In this document: positions 8,788 to 17,003 of the stretch, in pieces
Position numbering within the stretch: the first letter of the stretch is position 1
Layout of the letters: each line of letters opens with the position of its first letter
Notes under the pieces: model-generated
What the model was told of the DNA's origin: nothing
The model's database searches: none
What the model saw: the letters and a program-made list of their open reading frames with translations, nothing else
NCBI RefSeq assembly: GCF_003752365.1
Contig: NZ_RJUO01000004.1
Span: forward strand, 36,348-100,347
Reading direction: 5' to 3'
Source: Frondihabitans sp. PhB188
GTDB lineage: Bacteria; Actinomycetota; Actinomycetes; Actinomycetales; Microbacteriaceae
Length of the DNA: 64,000 nucleotides
Program-made: the position numbers and the translations under genes

Positions 8788-9804
8788 ATGCCCGTCCACG
8801 GTTCCCCGCTCCAGCGTCTCGGCTTTCTCACGATCGGCTCGTTCGACCCCGCGGCCCCGGCCGGCGGCCACGAGGACACGCTGCGGGTGATCGAGCGCGG
8901 CGAGCAGCTCGGCCTCGACAGCGCCTGGCTGCGCCACCGGCACCTGCAGCCGGGCATCTCGTCGCCGGTCGCGATCATGGCGGCGGCGTCTCAGCGGACG
9001 AGCCGCATCGAGCTCGGCACGGCAGTCACTCCGATCGGAGCGGAGAACCCGTTCCGCCTCGCCGAAGACCTGGGCACCGTCGATGTGCTGCTGGGTGGGC
9101 GCCTCAACCCCGGCTTCTCGGCGGGGACCCCGATGAACTTCGACCTCTACCGCGACGCGATCTACCCCGACACCGCTGAGCAGGAGGACCTCGGCTACGA
9201 CCGCCTGATCCGCCTGCGCAACCTGGTGCGGGGCGACGCCGTCAGCGAGGCCGGCCGACGCGGCATCGAGGAGTTCAGCGGCATCGTGCAGCCCCACTCC
9301 CCCGGCCTCGTCGACCGCCTCTGGTGCGGCGTCGGCAGCACCCGCTCGGCCGTGTGGGCGGGCGAGAACGGCTTCCACCTGCTCGCCTCGAGCGTGACCC
9401 GCGCCGAGCACGGCACGGACTTCGCCGTCAACCAGCGCACCCAGATCGACGCGTACCGTGACGCCCACCCGAAAGGCGCGGCCGCCCGCGTCTCGCAGGG
9501 TCTCGTCGTCGTGCCCACCGACTCGGCGACGCCGGAGCAGCGCGCCCGCTACGCGACTTACGCCGAATCGCGGGCCGGCCGCGTCGGCGTTCCCCAGGGC
9601 CCCGGCAAGCTGCTGTTCGCGGCAGACCTCGTCGGCACCTCTGCCGAGATCGCCGACACGCTGCACGCCGACCCCGCCTACCAGGCCGTCGACGAGGTCG
9701 CGTTCGCACTGCCCTTCGCGCTCGAGCCCGACGACTACGCGCAGATCCTGACCGATCTCGCAGAGCACCTCGGCCCAGAGCTCGGCTGGGCGCCGTCCGC
9801 CTGA
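8788..9804 (+). CDS. Luciferase-like (LLM class) flavin-dependent monooxygenase
   Basis: 338 residues from ATG 8788. Family features are visible: GFLTIGSFDP at the N-terminus, LGLDSAWLRHRH, the TSRIELGTAVTPIG core of the TIM barrel, and a C-terminal segment ending DDYAQILTDLAEHLGPELGW. These enzymes use reduced flavin and O2 to oxidise organic substrates, or F420 in some actinobacterial members. The substrate is not predictable. The gene stands alone and divergently from the ABC exporter; expression from the shared 109-bp gap is likely. Confidence 0.88.
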   Translation: MPVHGSPLQRLGFLTIGSFDPAAPAGGHEDTLRVIERGEQLGLDSAWLRHRHLQPGISSPVAIMAAASQRTSRIELGTAVTPIGAENPFRLAEDLGTVDVLLGGRLNPGFSAGTPMNFDLYRDAIYPDTAEQEDLGYDRLIRLRNLVRGDAVSEAGRRGIEEFSGIVQPHSPGLVDRLWCGVGSTRSAVWAGENGFHLLASSVTRAEHGTDFAVNQRTQIDAYRDAHPKGAAARVSQGLVVVPTDSATPEQRARYATYAESRAGRVGVPQGPGKLLFAADLVGTSAEIADTLHADPAYQAVDEVAFALPFALEPDDYAQILTDLAEHLGPELGWAPSA

Positions 9805-9850
9805 GCCGGTTCACTCGTCGTCACGGGCTCACAGTCTCAAGCGTGGCTTC

Positions 9851-9868
9851 ATCAACCGTCTGGTTGAT
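9851..9868. promoter_or_regulatory. Palindrome upstream of the GH3 gene
   Basis: ATCAACC-GTCT-GGTTGAT is a perfect 7-bp inverted repeat about 180 bp before the GH3 start. A second TTGATAA lies 19 bp further on (9883-9889), as a direct repeat of the right half. It could be a regulator site or a terminator for the monooxygenase gene. The lack of a T-tract favours a regulator site. Confidence 0.35.
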
Positions 9869-10044
9869 AAATTCATAGAGACTTGATAACTTTGCCGTGC
9901 CCCGAACGGGGGTGATCGCGTTCTCCCGCGATCGGGCCTCTGACTCTTGCCGCTGATCGATCACCGGCACTGAGGCCCCACCGGCTACGGCCGCGGTGTC
10001 GCACATTCCCGGGCGACATAAGAACTTCCCGAAAGGCCTCTTCC

Positions 10045-12825
10045 TTGGCTAACGAAAAAAGGCGGAGGTCGCTTCTGGCGGCCACCGCGACAACCTGCGC
10101 GCTGGTGCTCATCGGCACCTTCGGAGGCGCTGGCGCCGTACAGGCCGCTCCTGCCCACACCCCCGGGCATGTCGCCCCGGGTCGAGCCGCCAATGCGGAG
10201 AAGGCCGAGGAGGCCATCCGCGACGGCTCGGGCCGCATCACCGAGGTGGCTCCGGTCGACGGCACCTGGATGAACCGCAAGCTCTCCGCCGACAAGCGGG
10301 CAGACCTCCTCATGGGCCAGATGACTCTCGAGGAGAAGGTGTCGAGGCTGCACGGCGACTTCAGCGGTGAGACTGCCTTCTACATCGCTCCTCTCGCGCG
10401 CCTCGGCATCCCCGCCCTGCTCCTCACCGATGCGGGCTCGGGCGTCCGCGTGACGAACTCGGCCACGAACGACGGAAAGGCGACGGCGCTTCCGGCGCCG
10501 ATCGCACTCGGCGCGACCTGGGACACCGCCATGGCGAGCCAGTACGGCGACGTCCTCGGCAAGGAGGTCCGTGCAACCGGCCAGAACGGCCTCCTCGGAC
10601 CGACCGGCGACCTCGTCCGGGATCCTCGCTGGGGACGCCAGTTCGAGGCCCTCGGCGAAGACCCGGCCCTCGCCTCCGCGCTGCTCGGGCCGGAGATCAA
10701 GGCCGTGCAGTCTCACGACGTGGTCGCGACCATCAAGCACCCCGCCGTCTACAACGAGGAGACCAGTCGTCTCAACGGCGGCAACGTCACCGTCAGCGAG
10801 CGTGCGCTCCGCGAGACGTACCTCGCACCGATCGAGGCTTCGATCAAGGCCGGCGTCGGCTCGGCCATGTGCTCCTTCAACAAGGTCAACACGGTCTACG
10901 CCTGCGAGAACTCCGAGGTCTTCGACATCCTCAAGAAGAGCTACGGCTTCAAAGGCTTCATCCAGACGGACTACGGCGCCGCTCACAGCACCGTCGCCGC
11001 CGCGAACTCCGGCCTCGACGTCGAGTTCCCCGCCGCCGGCTACTTCGGGCAGCCCCTCATCGACGCCGTGAACAACGGCCAGGTGTCGCGTGCCACCGTC
11101 GATGACAAGGTGCACCGAGTCCTTCGCACGATGTTCGCCATGGGCGCTTTCGACCGCCCCATCGGCACCAGCCCGCTGACCGTGAGCGCCGACCGCGCCG
11201 CGGCCGCGAACATCGCCGAGAAGTCCGCCGTTCTCCTGAAGAACAGCGCGGCGACAGGTGCTGCGTCCCGTGCAGCCGTCCTGCCCCTCGATCCTGCGAA
11301 GACGAAGTCGGTTGCCGTGATCGGCGCCGACGCCGACGCCCTCGCCACGGGCGGCGGCAGCTCGGTCGTGAAGCCGACCGCGTCGGTGACCCCTCTCGCC
11401 GGCATCAAGAAGCGTCTCGGGTCCTCCGCGGCCGTCTCGTTCACGCCGGGAACCGACCCGGTGGGCCCGGCTCACTCCCTGAGCGGCGCCGCCGTTCCGT
11501 CGTCCGTGATGGCGACGTCGTCCGATCCGACGACCACCGGCCTCACCGCCGAGTACTGGTTCAACCAGGACCGGTCGGGCACCCCGGATGTCACCCGCAC
11601 CGACAAGCAGGTCGCGCTCAGCGCCGGGTTCCTCGCCATTCCCGGGCTGTACGGATCCTCGGTCCCCGCCGTTCCGGGCTATAACTTCGGCGGTCCGCTC
11701 TCGGCGCGCTGGTCGGGAACCATCACGGCACCGGCCGACGGCGCCTACGCCCTGTCGCTGACCGGTTTCGGCAGTTCGAGCCTGTACCTCGACGGACAGC
11801 AGATCATCGACGGGTCGAACCCGCACGCGGTCCGCACCGACACGGGAGCCACCCTGCGCCTGGTCAAGGGCGAGTCGCATGACCTCCGCGTCGAGTACAG
11901 CAACAACGCCTCCGACCCCGACCAGGAGAGCTCCGCCGACCTCGTCATGACCTGGACTCACCCGTCTCAGATCGTGGTTCCGGCAGTCGCCGAGGCCGTC
12001 GCCGCCGCCAAGAAGGCGTCCGTCGCGGTCGTCTTCGCTCGCGACTACGTCGGCGAGGGTCGCGACAAGAAGACCCTGACTCTGGCGAACGAGCAGGACG
12101 CTCTCATCTCAGCCGTGACGAAGGCGAACCCCCGCACCGTCGTGGTCCTGACGACGAGCGGATCGGTGAACATGCCGTGGCTCGGTTCCGTTCCGTCGGT
12201 CCTCGAGGCGTGGTACGGCGGACAGGAGCAGGGCACCGCAATAGCTCGCGTCCTGTTCGGCGACGTCAACCCGTCGGGCAAGCTGCCGGTCACGTTCGCC
12301 AAGAACGACGTGTCGACGCCCACCTCGGCACCGGCATCGTTCCCCGGCATCGACCGCACGGCGACGGTCGATGGAGTCAACATCGGCTACCAGGCCTACC
12401 GCGCTGCCAAGATCTCCCCGCAGTTCGCGTTCGGCTCCGGTCTCAGCTACACGAAGTTCAGCTACAGCAAGTTCGCGGTCAAGGCCTCCACGAAGACCGT
12501 CACCCGCGGAGCACCCGCATCGGTCACAGCGACGGTCCGAGTGACGAACACCGGCGCCCGATCCGGCACCGAGACCGCGCAGATGTACGTCGGCACCCTG
12601 CCCTCGAAGAGGGTCGCGACATCACCGCAGAAACTGGCCGGCTTCACCAAGGTCACTCTGCGTGCGGGACAGTCCAAGACCGTCACCGTGAAGCTCAGCG
12701 CGCGAGCGTTCGCCTACTGGAACTCGTCGAAGGACGTCTGGGCCACTCCCACCGGCAAGGTCACCGTGAGCGTCGGATCGTCGTCCGCCGACATCCGGCA
12801 GAAGGCAGTCGCCGTCCTCCGGTAG
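10045..12825 (+). CDS. Secreted GH3 beta-glucosidase with inserted PA14 domain
   Basis: 926 residues from a TTG start preceded by GAAAGG. A Sec signal peptide covers ~1-34 (cleavage near AVQAA). The GH3 N-terminal barrel follows; the nucleophile is Asp309 in GFIQTDYGA, and GPTGDLVRDPRWGRQFEALG is the family substrate-binding block. The C-terminal alpha/beta sandwich is interrupted by a PA14 domain (~495-640, GSSSLYLDGQQIIDG). A fibronectin-III-like domain ends the protein (~825-920). PA14-bearing GH3 enzymes hydrolyse beta-linked oligosaccharides, and the insert shapes substrate choice. A TetR regulator follows 69 bp downstream. Confidence 0.92.
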   Translation: MANEKRRRSLLAATATTCALVLIGTFGGAGAVQAAPAHTPGHVAPGRAANAEKAEEAIRDGSGRITEVAPVDGTWMNRKLSADKRADLLMGQMTLEEKVSRLHGDFSGETAFYIAPLARLGIPALLLTDAGSGVRVTNSATNDGKATALPAPIALGATWDTAMASQYGDVLGKEVRATGQNGLLGPTGDLVRDPRWGRQFEALGEDPALASALLGPEIKAVQSHDVVATIKHPAVYNEETSRLNGGNVTVSERALRETYLAPIEASIKAGVGSAMCSFNKVNTVYACENSEVFDILKKSYGFKGFIQTDYGAAHSTVAAANSGLDVEFPAAGYFGQPLIDAVNNGQVSRATVDDKVHRVLRTMFAMGAFDRPIGTSPLTVSADRAAAANIAEKSAVLLKNSAATGAASRAAVLPLDPAKTKSVAVIGADADALATGGGSSVVKPTASVTPLAGIKKRLGSSAAVSFTPGTDPVGPAHSLSGAAVPSSVMATSSDPTTTGLTAEYWFNQDRSGTPDVTRTDKQVALSAGFLAIPGLYGSSVPAVPGYNFGGPLSARWSGTITAPADGAYALSLTGFGSSSLYLDGQQIIDGSNPHAVRTDTGATLRLVKGESHDLRVEYSNNASDPDQESSADLVMTWTHPSQIVVPAVAEAVAAAKKASVAVVFARDYVGEGRDKKTLTLANEQDALISAVTKANPRTVVVLTTSGSVNMPWLGSVPSVLEAWYGGQEQGTAIARVLFGDVNPSGKLPVTFAKNDVSTPTSAPASFPGIDRTATVDGVNIGYQAYRAAKISPQFAFGSGLSYTKFSYSKFAVKASTKTVTRGAPASVTATVRVTNTGARSGTETAQMYVGTLPSKRVATSPQKLAGFTKVTLRAGQSKTVTVKLSARAFAYWNSSKDVWATPTGKVTVSVGSSSADIRQKAVAVLR

Positions 12826-12869
12826 ACGCGATCTCGAATAGCCGCTGAGGCATAGCGCCCCAGGGCGAG

Positions 12870-12903
12870 AACGGTCACCTCCTAGACTCAGGGGGTGACC
12901 GTT
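12870..12903. promoter_or_regulatory. Leaderless promoter and autoregulatory palindrome of the TetR gene
   Basis: AACGGTCACC at 12870-12879 and GGTGACCGTT at 12894-12903 form a perfect 10-bp inverted repeat with a 14-bp spacer. The spacer holds TAGACT (12883-12888), a good -10. The right arm includes the GTG start at 12895, which implies a leaderless transcript. A TetR dimer bound here would block its own promoter. Confidence 0.6.
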
Positions 12904-13545
12904 TCGCGTCCCGGCGCTACCGGACATCGAAGCGGTCCGCCGACCAATCGCCGGGGTGCTCAGACCCGTGCGGTCATCCTGGCTGCTGCCGGGGAGCTTT
13001 TCGGCTCCCAGGGCTTCTTCGGCACGAGCGTCCGTGAGATCGCTGCCGGCGCAGGGGTGAACCATGCAACCCTCCTCCACCACTTCGCATCCAAGGAGCT
13101 CCTCCTCGAGGCCGTCCTGGACGAACGGGAACAGCAGGTGTACCGCCTCGTCGGTCCGGTCGATCCTCGTCCCGACTTCCGGGCGTTCTACCGCCGCCTG
13201 ACTCAGCACAACGAGTCCGTGCCCGGCCTGATCGCCCTTTTCGCCCGCACCTCGGTGGATGCGACGAATGCCAATCACCCGCTGCACGAGCAGTTCCAGA
13301 CCCGGTACGACCGGGTCGTCCGCACGATGACGATCGAGTTCGAACGGCTGGAGACACTCGGGCTCCTCCGACCGGGAATCGAGCCAGCGAAAGCGGCACG
13401 CACCCTGATTGCCACCCAGGACGGCGCCCAGATCCAGTGGCTCTTCGACCCCGAGGGCGTCGACATCAACGACATCATCCAGAGGCTGCTCGACACGCTG
13501 CTCACAGATCCGCCCGCCGAGCCGGAGACGGCGTCGGCCCCCTAG
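12895..13545 (+). CDS. TetR-family transcriptional regulator
   Basis: 216 residues from GTG 12895. The N-terminal helix-turn-helix is typical: TRAVILAAAGELFGSQGF, then TSVREIAAGAGVNHATLLHHF followed by KELLLEAVL. The C-terminal ligand-binding half (~85-205) resembles the TetR_C group with LFARTSVDATN and LEPAKAARTL-like helices. The ligand is unknown. Because it lies just downstream of the GH3 glucosidase, control of sugar-hydrolase expression is possible. The palindrome over its own start points at least to autoregulation. Confidence 0.88.
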   Translation: MTVSRPGATGHRSGPPTNRRGAQTRAVILAAAGELFGSQGFFGTSVREIAAGAGVNHATLLHHFASKELLLEAVLDEREQQVYRLVGPVDPRPDFRAFYRRLTQHNESVPGLIALFARTSVDATNANHPLHEQFQTRYDRVVRTMTIEFERLETLGLLRPGIEPAKAARTLIATQDGAQIQWLFDPEGVDINDIIQRLLDTLLTDPPAEPETASAP

Positions 13546-13759
13546 CGATTTCGGCCAGGTGTTCGCGGCTGCGGGGCCCGAAGGGGAGCAAGAGTCGGCG
13601 GGCCGCCACCGATCGGGGTACTTACGGGTTGCAATCTGAGAGTTCTCTGATGTGATCTCGACAAGCCGCCCGACCAGGCGTAGCTTCTGATCCACACCGG
13701 ACCAACCATCCGGCCTTCGAGTCTTACCAGCTCGCTCGCTCGCTCGCCGTCGTTCATCG

Positions 13760-14857
13760 ATGGCAGACGACCTCAGTCAACCGATGAAGGTGATTGCCGT
13801 GGATCAGACGGATGCTCGCACCCGACTCCACCTGGCGCGCCTTCTTCTCCTCTCGGGCCTCGTCGCTCTCGCCTTCATCGCCATCGGCTTCCTCTCGTCC
13901 AGCCAGGCCCACGCCGAGACGGCACCCCCGTCGGGTGGCCTGCTCGGCGGTGCCACGTCGGCCGTCGGCAAGACGGTCTCGGGTGTGACCGGTGCTGTCG
14001 ACAAGCCCGTCGCGTCCGTCGGCTCGACCGCGGGAGCCGCTGTCAAGGCGGTCACCGGCTCTGTCGCGAAGGCGACCGCCCCCGTTCAGCCCGTGCACCA
14101 GGTGGTCGTGAAGGCCACCCCGGTCGTGACGAAGCCTGTCCAGGCCGTGTCGACCGTCACCGCATCGAAGCCCGTCGGCACCGTCGTCACTCCGGTCGCG
14201 CAGACCGTCGACAAGGTCGTCGCGGCCGTCCCGGTGGTCGCACCCGTCGTCCACGCTGTCGCGGGCACCACCCCCGTCGAGACCGTGACCACCCCGGTCA
14301 GCTCCGGCGTCGACGACGTCGTGTCGACAGTCGGCGAGAGCGTCTCGACGGTCGGCGACGGTGTCGCCGAAGGGACGGACGGCGGCTCGACCGGAACGCC
14401 GGCACTGCCCGTTCCGACCATTCCCGGGTCCGACATCCCGACCCCTGCCGCCCACGGCTCCGTCGCTGTCGTGCCGGCAACCGACGGCTCGGCTGCCATC
14501 TCCCTCGCTTCTTCCGACAAGGTCGCCGCCAGCCTCGAGGCCGCTGAACAGGGCGTCTCGCACACTTCCGGCTTCCTCGTCGCCCCTGCCGAGACCAGCG
14601 CCACCACCTCGGCTTCCGCTGCCGAACCGGTCACTCCGGCCCGCTCGCCCCTGGCACCCGAGGCCCCGGCACCGGCGGCCCCCGCAGCCACGTCGAGCGC
14701 ATCGGCCGCCCAGGGCAGCAACGGCAACGGCAGCTCCCCCGCCGCGACCGACGGTTCGGGATTCTCGATCCTCCTCGCCGCCGGCCTGGCCGCGCCGAGC
14801 ACGTCTTCCGAGATCCCCTCGGACCCCACGTACGACTTCGACACCTCACCCGACTGA
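13760..14857 (+). CDS. Secreted Val/Ala/Pro/Thr-rich low-complexity protein
   Basis: 365 residues from ATG 13760. One hydrophobic segment (~26-46, LLLLSGLVALAFIAIGFL) ends in SSSQAHAET, which fits signal peptidase cleavage. The rest is a quasi-repetitive chain of short units such as KPVGTVVTPVAQTVDKVV and SSGVDDVVSTVGESVSTVGDG, then an Ala/Pro/Ser-rich tail. There is no Cys, no catalytic motif and no sorting signal. The long antisense frames are products of its composition. It precedes the chaplin-repeat protein by 132 bp on the same strand, so a joint surface-coat role is plausible but inferred. Confidence 0.7.
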   Translation: MADDLSQPMKVIAVDQTDARTRLHLARLLLLSGLVALAFIAIGFLSSSQAHAETAPPSGGLLGGATSAVGKTVSGVTGAVDKPVASVGSTAGAAVKAVTGSVAKATAPVQPVHQVVVKATPVVTKPVQAVSTVTASKPVGTVVTPVAQTVDKVVAAVPVVAPVVHAVAGTTPVETVTTPVSSGVDDVVSTVGESVSTVGDGVAEGTDGGSTGTPALPVPTIPGSDIPTPAAHGSVAVVPATDGSAAISLASSDKVAASLEAAEQGVSHTSGFLVAPAETSATTSASAAEPVTPARSPLAPEAPAPAAPAATSSASAAQGSNGNGSSPAATDGSGFSILLAAGLAAPSTSSEIPSDPTYDFDTSPD

Positions 14858-14989
14858 CGGTCCGCTCCCTGCCCCTCTCGGAGGCAGATACGCGACCACC
14901 GCTGCTCCGGACGCACCCCGTCAGAACAGCAACCGCACATCCCGACTCCGGGATGGCGGACCATCAGTCAAATTTGTGGAGTCATCATC

Positions 14990-16819
14990 ATGAACAAGTA
15001 CGTCTCGCGCGGACTCATCGGAGTCTGCTTCGTCGGAGGCCTCTGGGCCTGCGGCACGGTCGCCGCCAACGCGGCCACCACCACCGGTTCCGACGGCGTG
15101 GCCTCCGGCACCCAGGTGCTCGGCACAGTCACCGCCCCGGTCACCGCATCGGGCAACGCCCTCAGCATCGTCGGCCACTCGACCAGCACGCCTCCGGCCG
15201 CGACGGCTCCGGCCGCTCACACGGCACCGGTAGCACCCGCCGCATCGGCACCTGCCGCACCCGCCGCTTCGGCGCCCACCACGACCGGCGTCGGCGGCCT
15301 CCTCTCCGGCACCCAGGGCATCGTGTCGGTCGCCGTTCCCGTTCACGTCAGCGGAAACGCGGTGAGCGTCGCAGGGCATTCGACCAGCGCAGGATCCACG
15401 GCCACCGCCCCGGCACCCGCCGCCCCGGCCGCCTCGCCCTCGACCACCCCCGCCTCTGGCACGGCGCACTCCGGCAGCACCACCTCCGGTGCCGACTCGG
15501 TCGCCTCCGGCACGCAGGTCGCCCCCGACGTCGCCGCTCCGGTGACCGTCAGCGGCAACGCCATCTCCGTCCTCGGCGACTCGCACAGCGCGGGCTCGAC
15601 CTCGGCGCCCACGACCGGCACTGCGCCGGCCGAGGGGACCGGCAGCACGACGACCGGCGCTGACAGCGTCCTCGGGGGCACGCAGGCGCTCATCGGGCTG
15701 GACGTGCCGATCACGGTCGCCGGCAACAGCGTCTCCGTCCTCGGCGACTCGAGCAGCACCGGCTCGACCACCGGTACCGGCACCACGACCGGTACGACTC
15801 CCACCGCCGGCTCCGGCAGCACCACCACCGGTGACGACGGCATCGCCTCGGGCACTCAGATCGCCCCCGACGTCACCGCCCCGGTGACGGTCGGCGGCAA
15901 TGCCATCTCGGTCCTCGGCGACGCCACCACGGCCGGAACCACCACCGGCACCGGAACCGGCACGACGACGGGAACCGGCTCCTCGGCCGGTACCGGCTCG
16001 ACCACCACCGGTGACGACAGTGTCGCCGGCGGGACGCAGATCGCCCCCGTGATCACGGCCCCGGCGACCCTCGGCGGCAACGCCATCTCGGTCCTCGGCG
16101 ACGCCACCACGACCGGAACCACCACCGGCACGGCTCCTGCCACCGGAACGAGCTCGACCGGCAACAGCACCACGGGTGACGACGGGATCCTCGGCGGCAC
16201 CCAAGTGATCCCGGTCGTGACCGCACCGGTCACCGCGGGCGGAAACGCCGTCAGCGTCATCGGCGACACGACCAGCACCGGCACCACGACCGGCGCCACC
16301 GGTACGGGCTCGACCGGCGGAGCCGGCAACACGACCACCGGTGACGGCGGCATCCTCGGCGGCACCCAGATCGTGCCGGTCATCACCGCCCCGATCGACC
16401 TCGGCGGCAACGCCGTCACCGTCATCGGCGGCTCCACCACCACGCCGACCACGGGAACCGACCCGTCCACGCCCGTCACCCCGGTGACGCCCACGGACCC
16501 CGCCACCCCGGGCACCCCGGTCACCCCGACGGCCCCGGCCACACCGGGCAACCCGACCACCCCGGGCGACACCGGCTCGACGACCACTCCCATTGTCGTC
16601 GCCTCGACCGCTGACGGTTCAGTCGCCAGCACCGGTACCGTGACGGCCGCCGCCCTCGGTGGCAGCACGGTCCTCGCCTCGGGCGTCACCCCGGCGGCAG
16701 CCGGATCGCTCGCCTACACGGGGAGCAACACCCTCCCTCTCGTGGGTGGCGCACTCGCGCTGCTGCTCGCCGGTCTCGCGCTGGCGCTGGTCACCCGTCG
16801 CAAGGCGGCCCGCCTGTAA
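14990..16819 (+). CDS. Cell-wall-anchored protein with eight chaplin-like repeats
   Basis: 609 residues from ATG 14990, with GTGGAG as ribosome-binding site. A signal peptide (~1-28, ending AANA) is followed by eight repeats of ~34 residues separated by Thr/Gly- or Ala/Pro-rich linkers. The repeat pattern is GxxxGTQ, then aPVtvsGNAvSVlGds. This matches the chaplin core, in which GN-x-SV-x-G is the hallmark. A Pro/Thr-rich stalk (~485-530) leads to a sorting signal: LAYTG (~574), a membrane segment, and RRKAARL. Streptomyces chaplins assemble into hydrophobic amyloid coats. Here no repeat has the paired Cys of some chaplins. Surface anchoring by a class-E-type sortase is inferred from LAxTG. 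Confidence 0.85.
   Translation: MNKYVSRGLIGVCFVGGLWACGTVAANAATTTGSDGVASGTQVLGTVTAPVTASGNALSIVGHSTSTPPAATAPAAHTAPVAPAASAPAAPAASAPTTTGVGGLLSGTQGIVSVAVPVHVSGNAVSVAGHSTSAGSTATAPAPAAPAASPSTTPASGTAHSGSTTSGADSVASGTQVAPDVAAPVTVSGNAISVLGDSHSAGSTSAPTTGTAPAEGTGSTTTGADSVLGGTQALIGLDVPITVAGNSVSVLGDSSSTGSTTGTGTTTGTTPTAGSGSTTTGDDGIASGTQIAPDVTAPVTVGGNAISVLGDATTAGTTTGTGTGTTTGTGSSAGTGSTTTGDDSVAGGTQIAPVITAPATLGGNAISVLGDATTTGTTTGTAPATGTSSTGNSTTGDDGILGGTQVIPVVTAPVTAGGNAVSVIGDTTSTGTTTGATGTGSTGGAGNTTTGDGGILGGTQIVPVITAPIDLGGNAVTVIGGSTTTPTTGTDPSTPVTPVTPTDPATPGTPVTPTAPATPGNPTTPGDTGSTTTPIVVASTADGSVASTGTVTAAALGGSTVLASGVTPAAAGSLAYTGSNTLPLVGGALALLLAGLALALVTRRKAARL
15086..16438 (+). repeat. Eight chaplin-like coding repeats
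   Basis: In-frame repeats cover protein residues of about 33-66, 101-134, 167-200, 223-256, 281-314, 341-374, 397-430 and 451-483. Repeats 5 to 8 (starting GDDG/GDDS/GDGG) are closest to one another, which suggests recent tandem expansion from the C-terminal side. Confidence 0.8.
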
Positions 16820-16826
16820 CACCACC

Positions 16827-16871
16827 GGGGCATGCGCCGTGGGCCGGATCAGGGCCCACGGCGCATGCCCC
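16827..16871 (+). terminator. Strong hairpin terminator after the chaplin-repeat gene
   Basis: Perfect 19-bp arms (16827-16845 and 16853-16871) with a 7-base loop start seven bases after the stop codon. No clear T-tract follows, as is common in high-GC actinobacteria. Confidence 0.8.
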
Positions 16872-16923
16872 TGCCTGCGAGCGGCCGTCTCTGGTTCTCC
16901 CTCTTCCGTCTTCTCGGCATTTT

Positions 16924-16957
16924 CCCTAGACTCGATACAGGTAATTTGTTTGTTACC
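16924..16957 (+). promoter_or_regulatory. Promoter and 5' stem for the Tat-protein operon
   Basis: TAGACT (16927-16932) is a -10 candidate inside the block TTTCCCTAGACTCG. The same block recurs before the DUF6049 gene at 55753. Transcription would start near 16939, so the mRNA would begin with GGTAA-N8-TTACC (16940-16957), a small 5' hairpin, and have a leader of about 64 bases. Confidence 0.45.
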
Positions 16958-17003
16958 TTTACTAATTCGATGCGCCAAGGCGACGAGACGAAGCAGGGTT
17001 GCT

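Noticed and set aside
9869..10044. Possible riboswitch in the GH3 leader
   Set aside because: Several GC-rich dyads are present but no conserved riboswitch core (for example of the c-di-AMP class) could be matched by eye.
15035..15060. Lipobox in the chaplin-repeat protein (GLWAC)
   Set aside because: Trp at the -2 position does not fit a lipobox, while the AANA site suits signal peptidase I.
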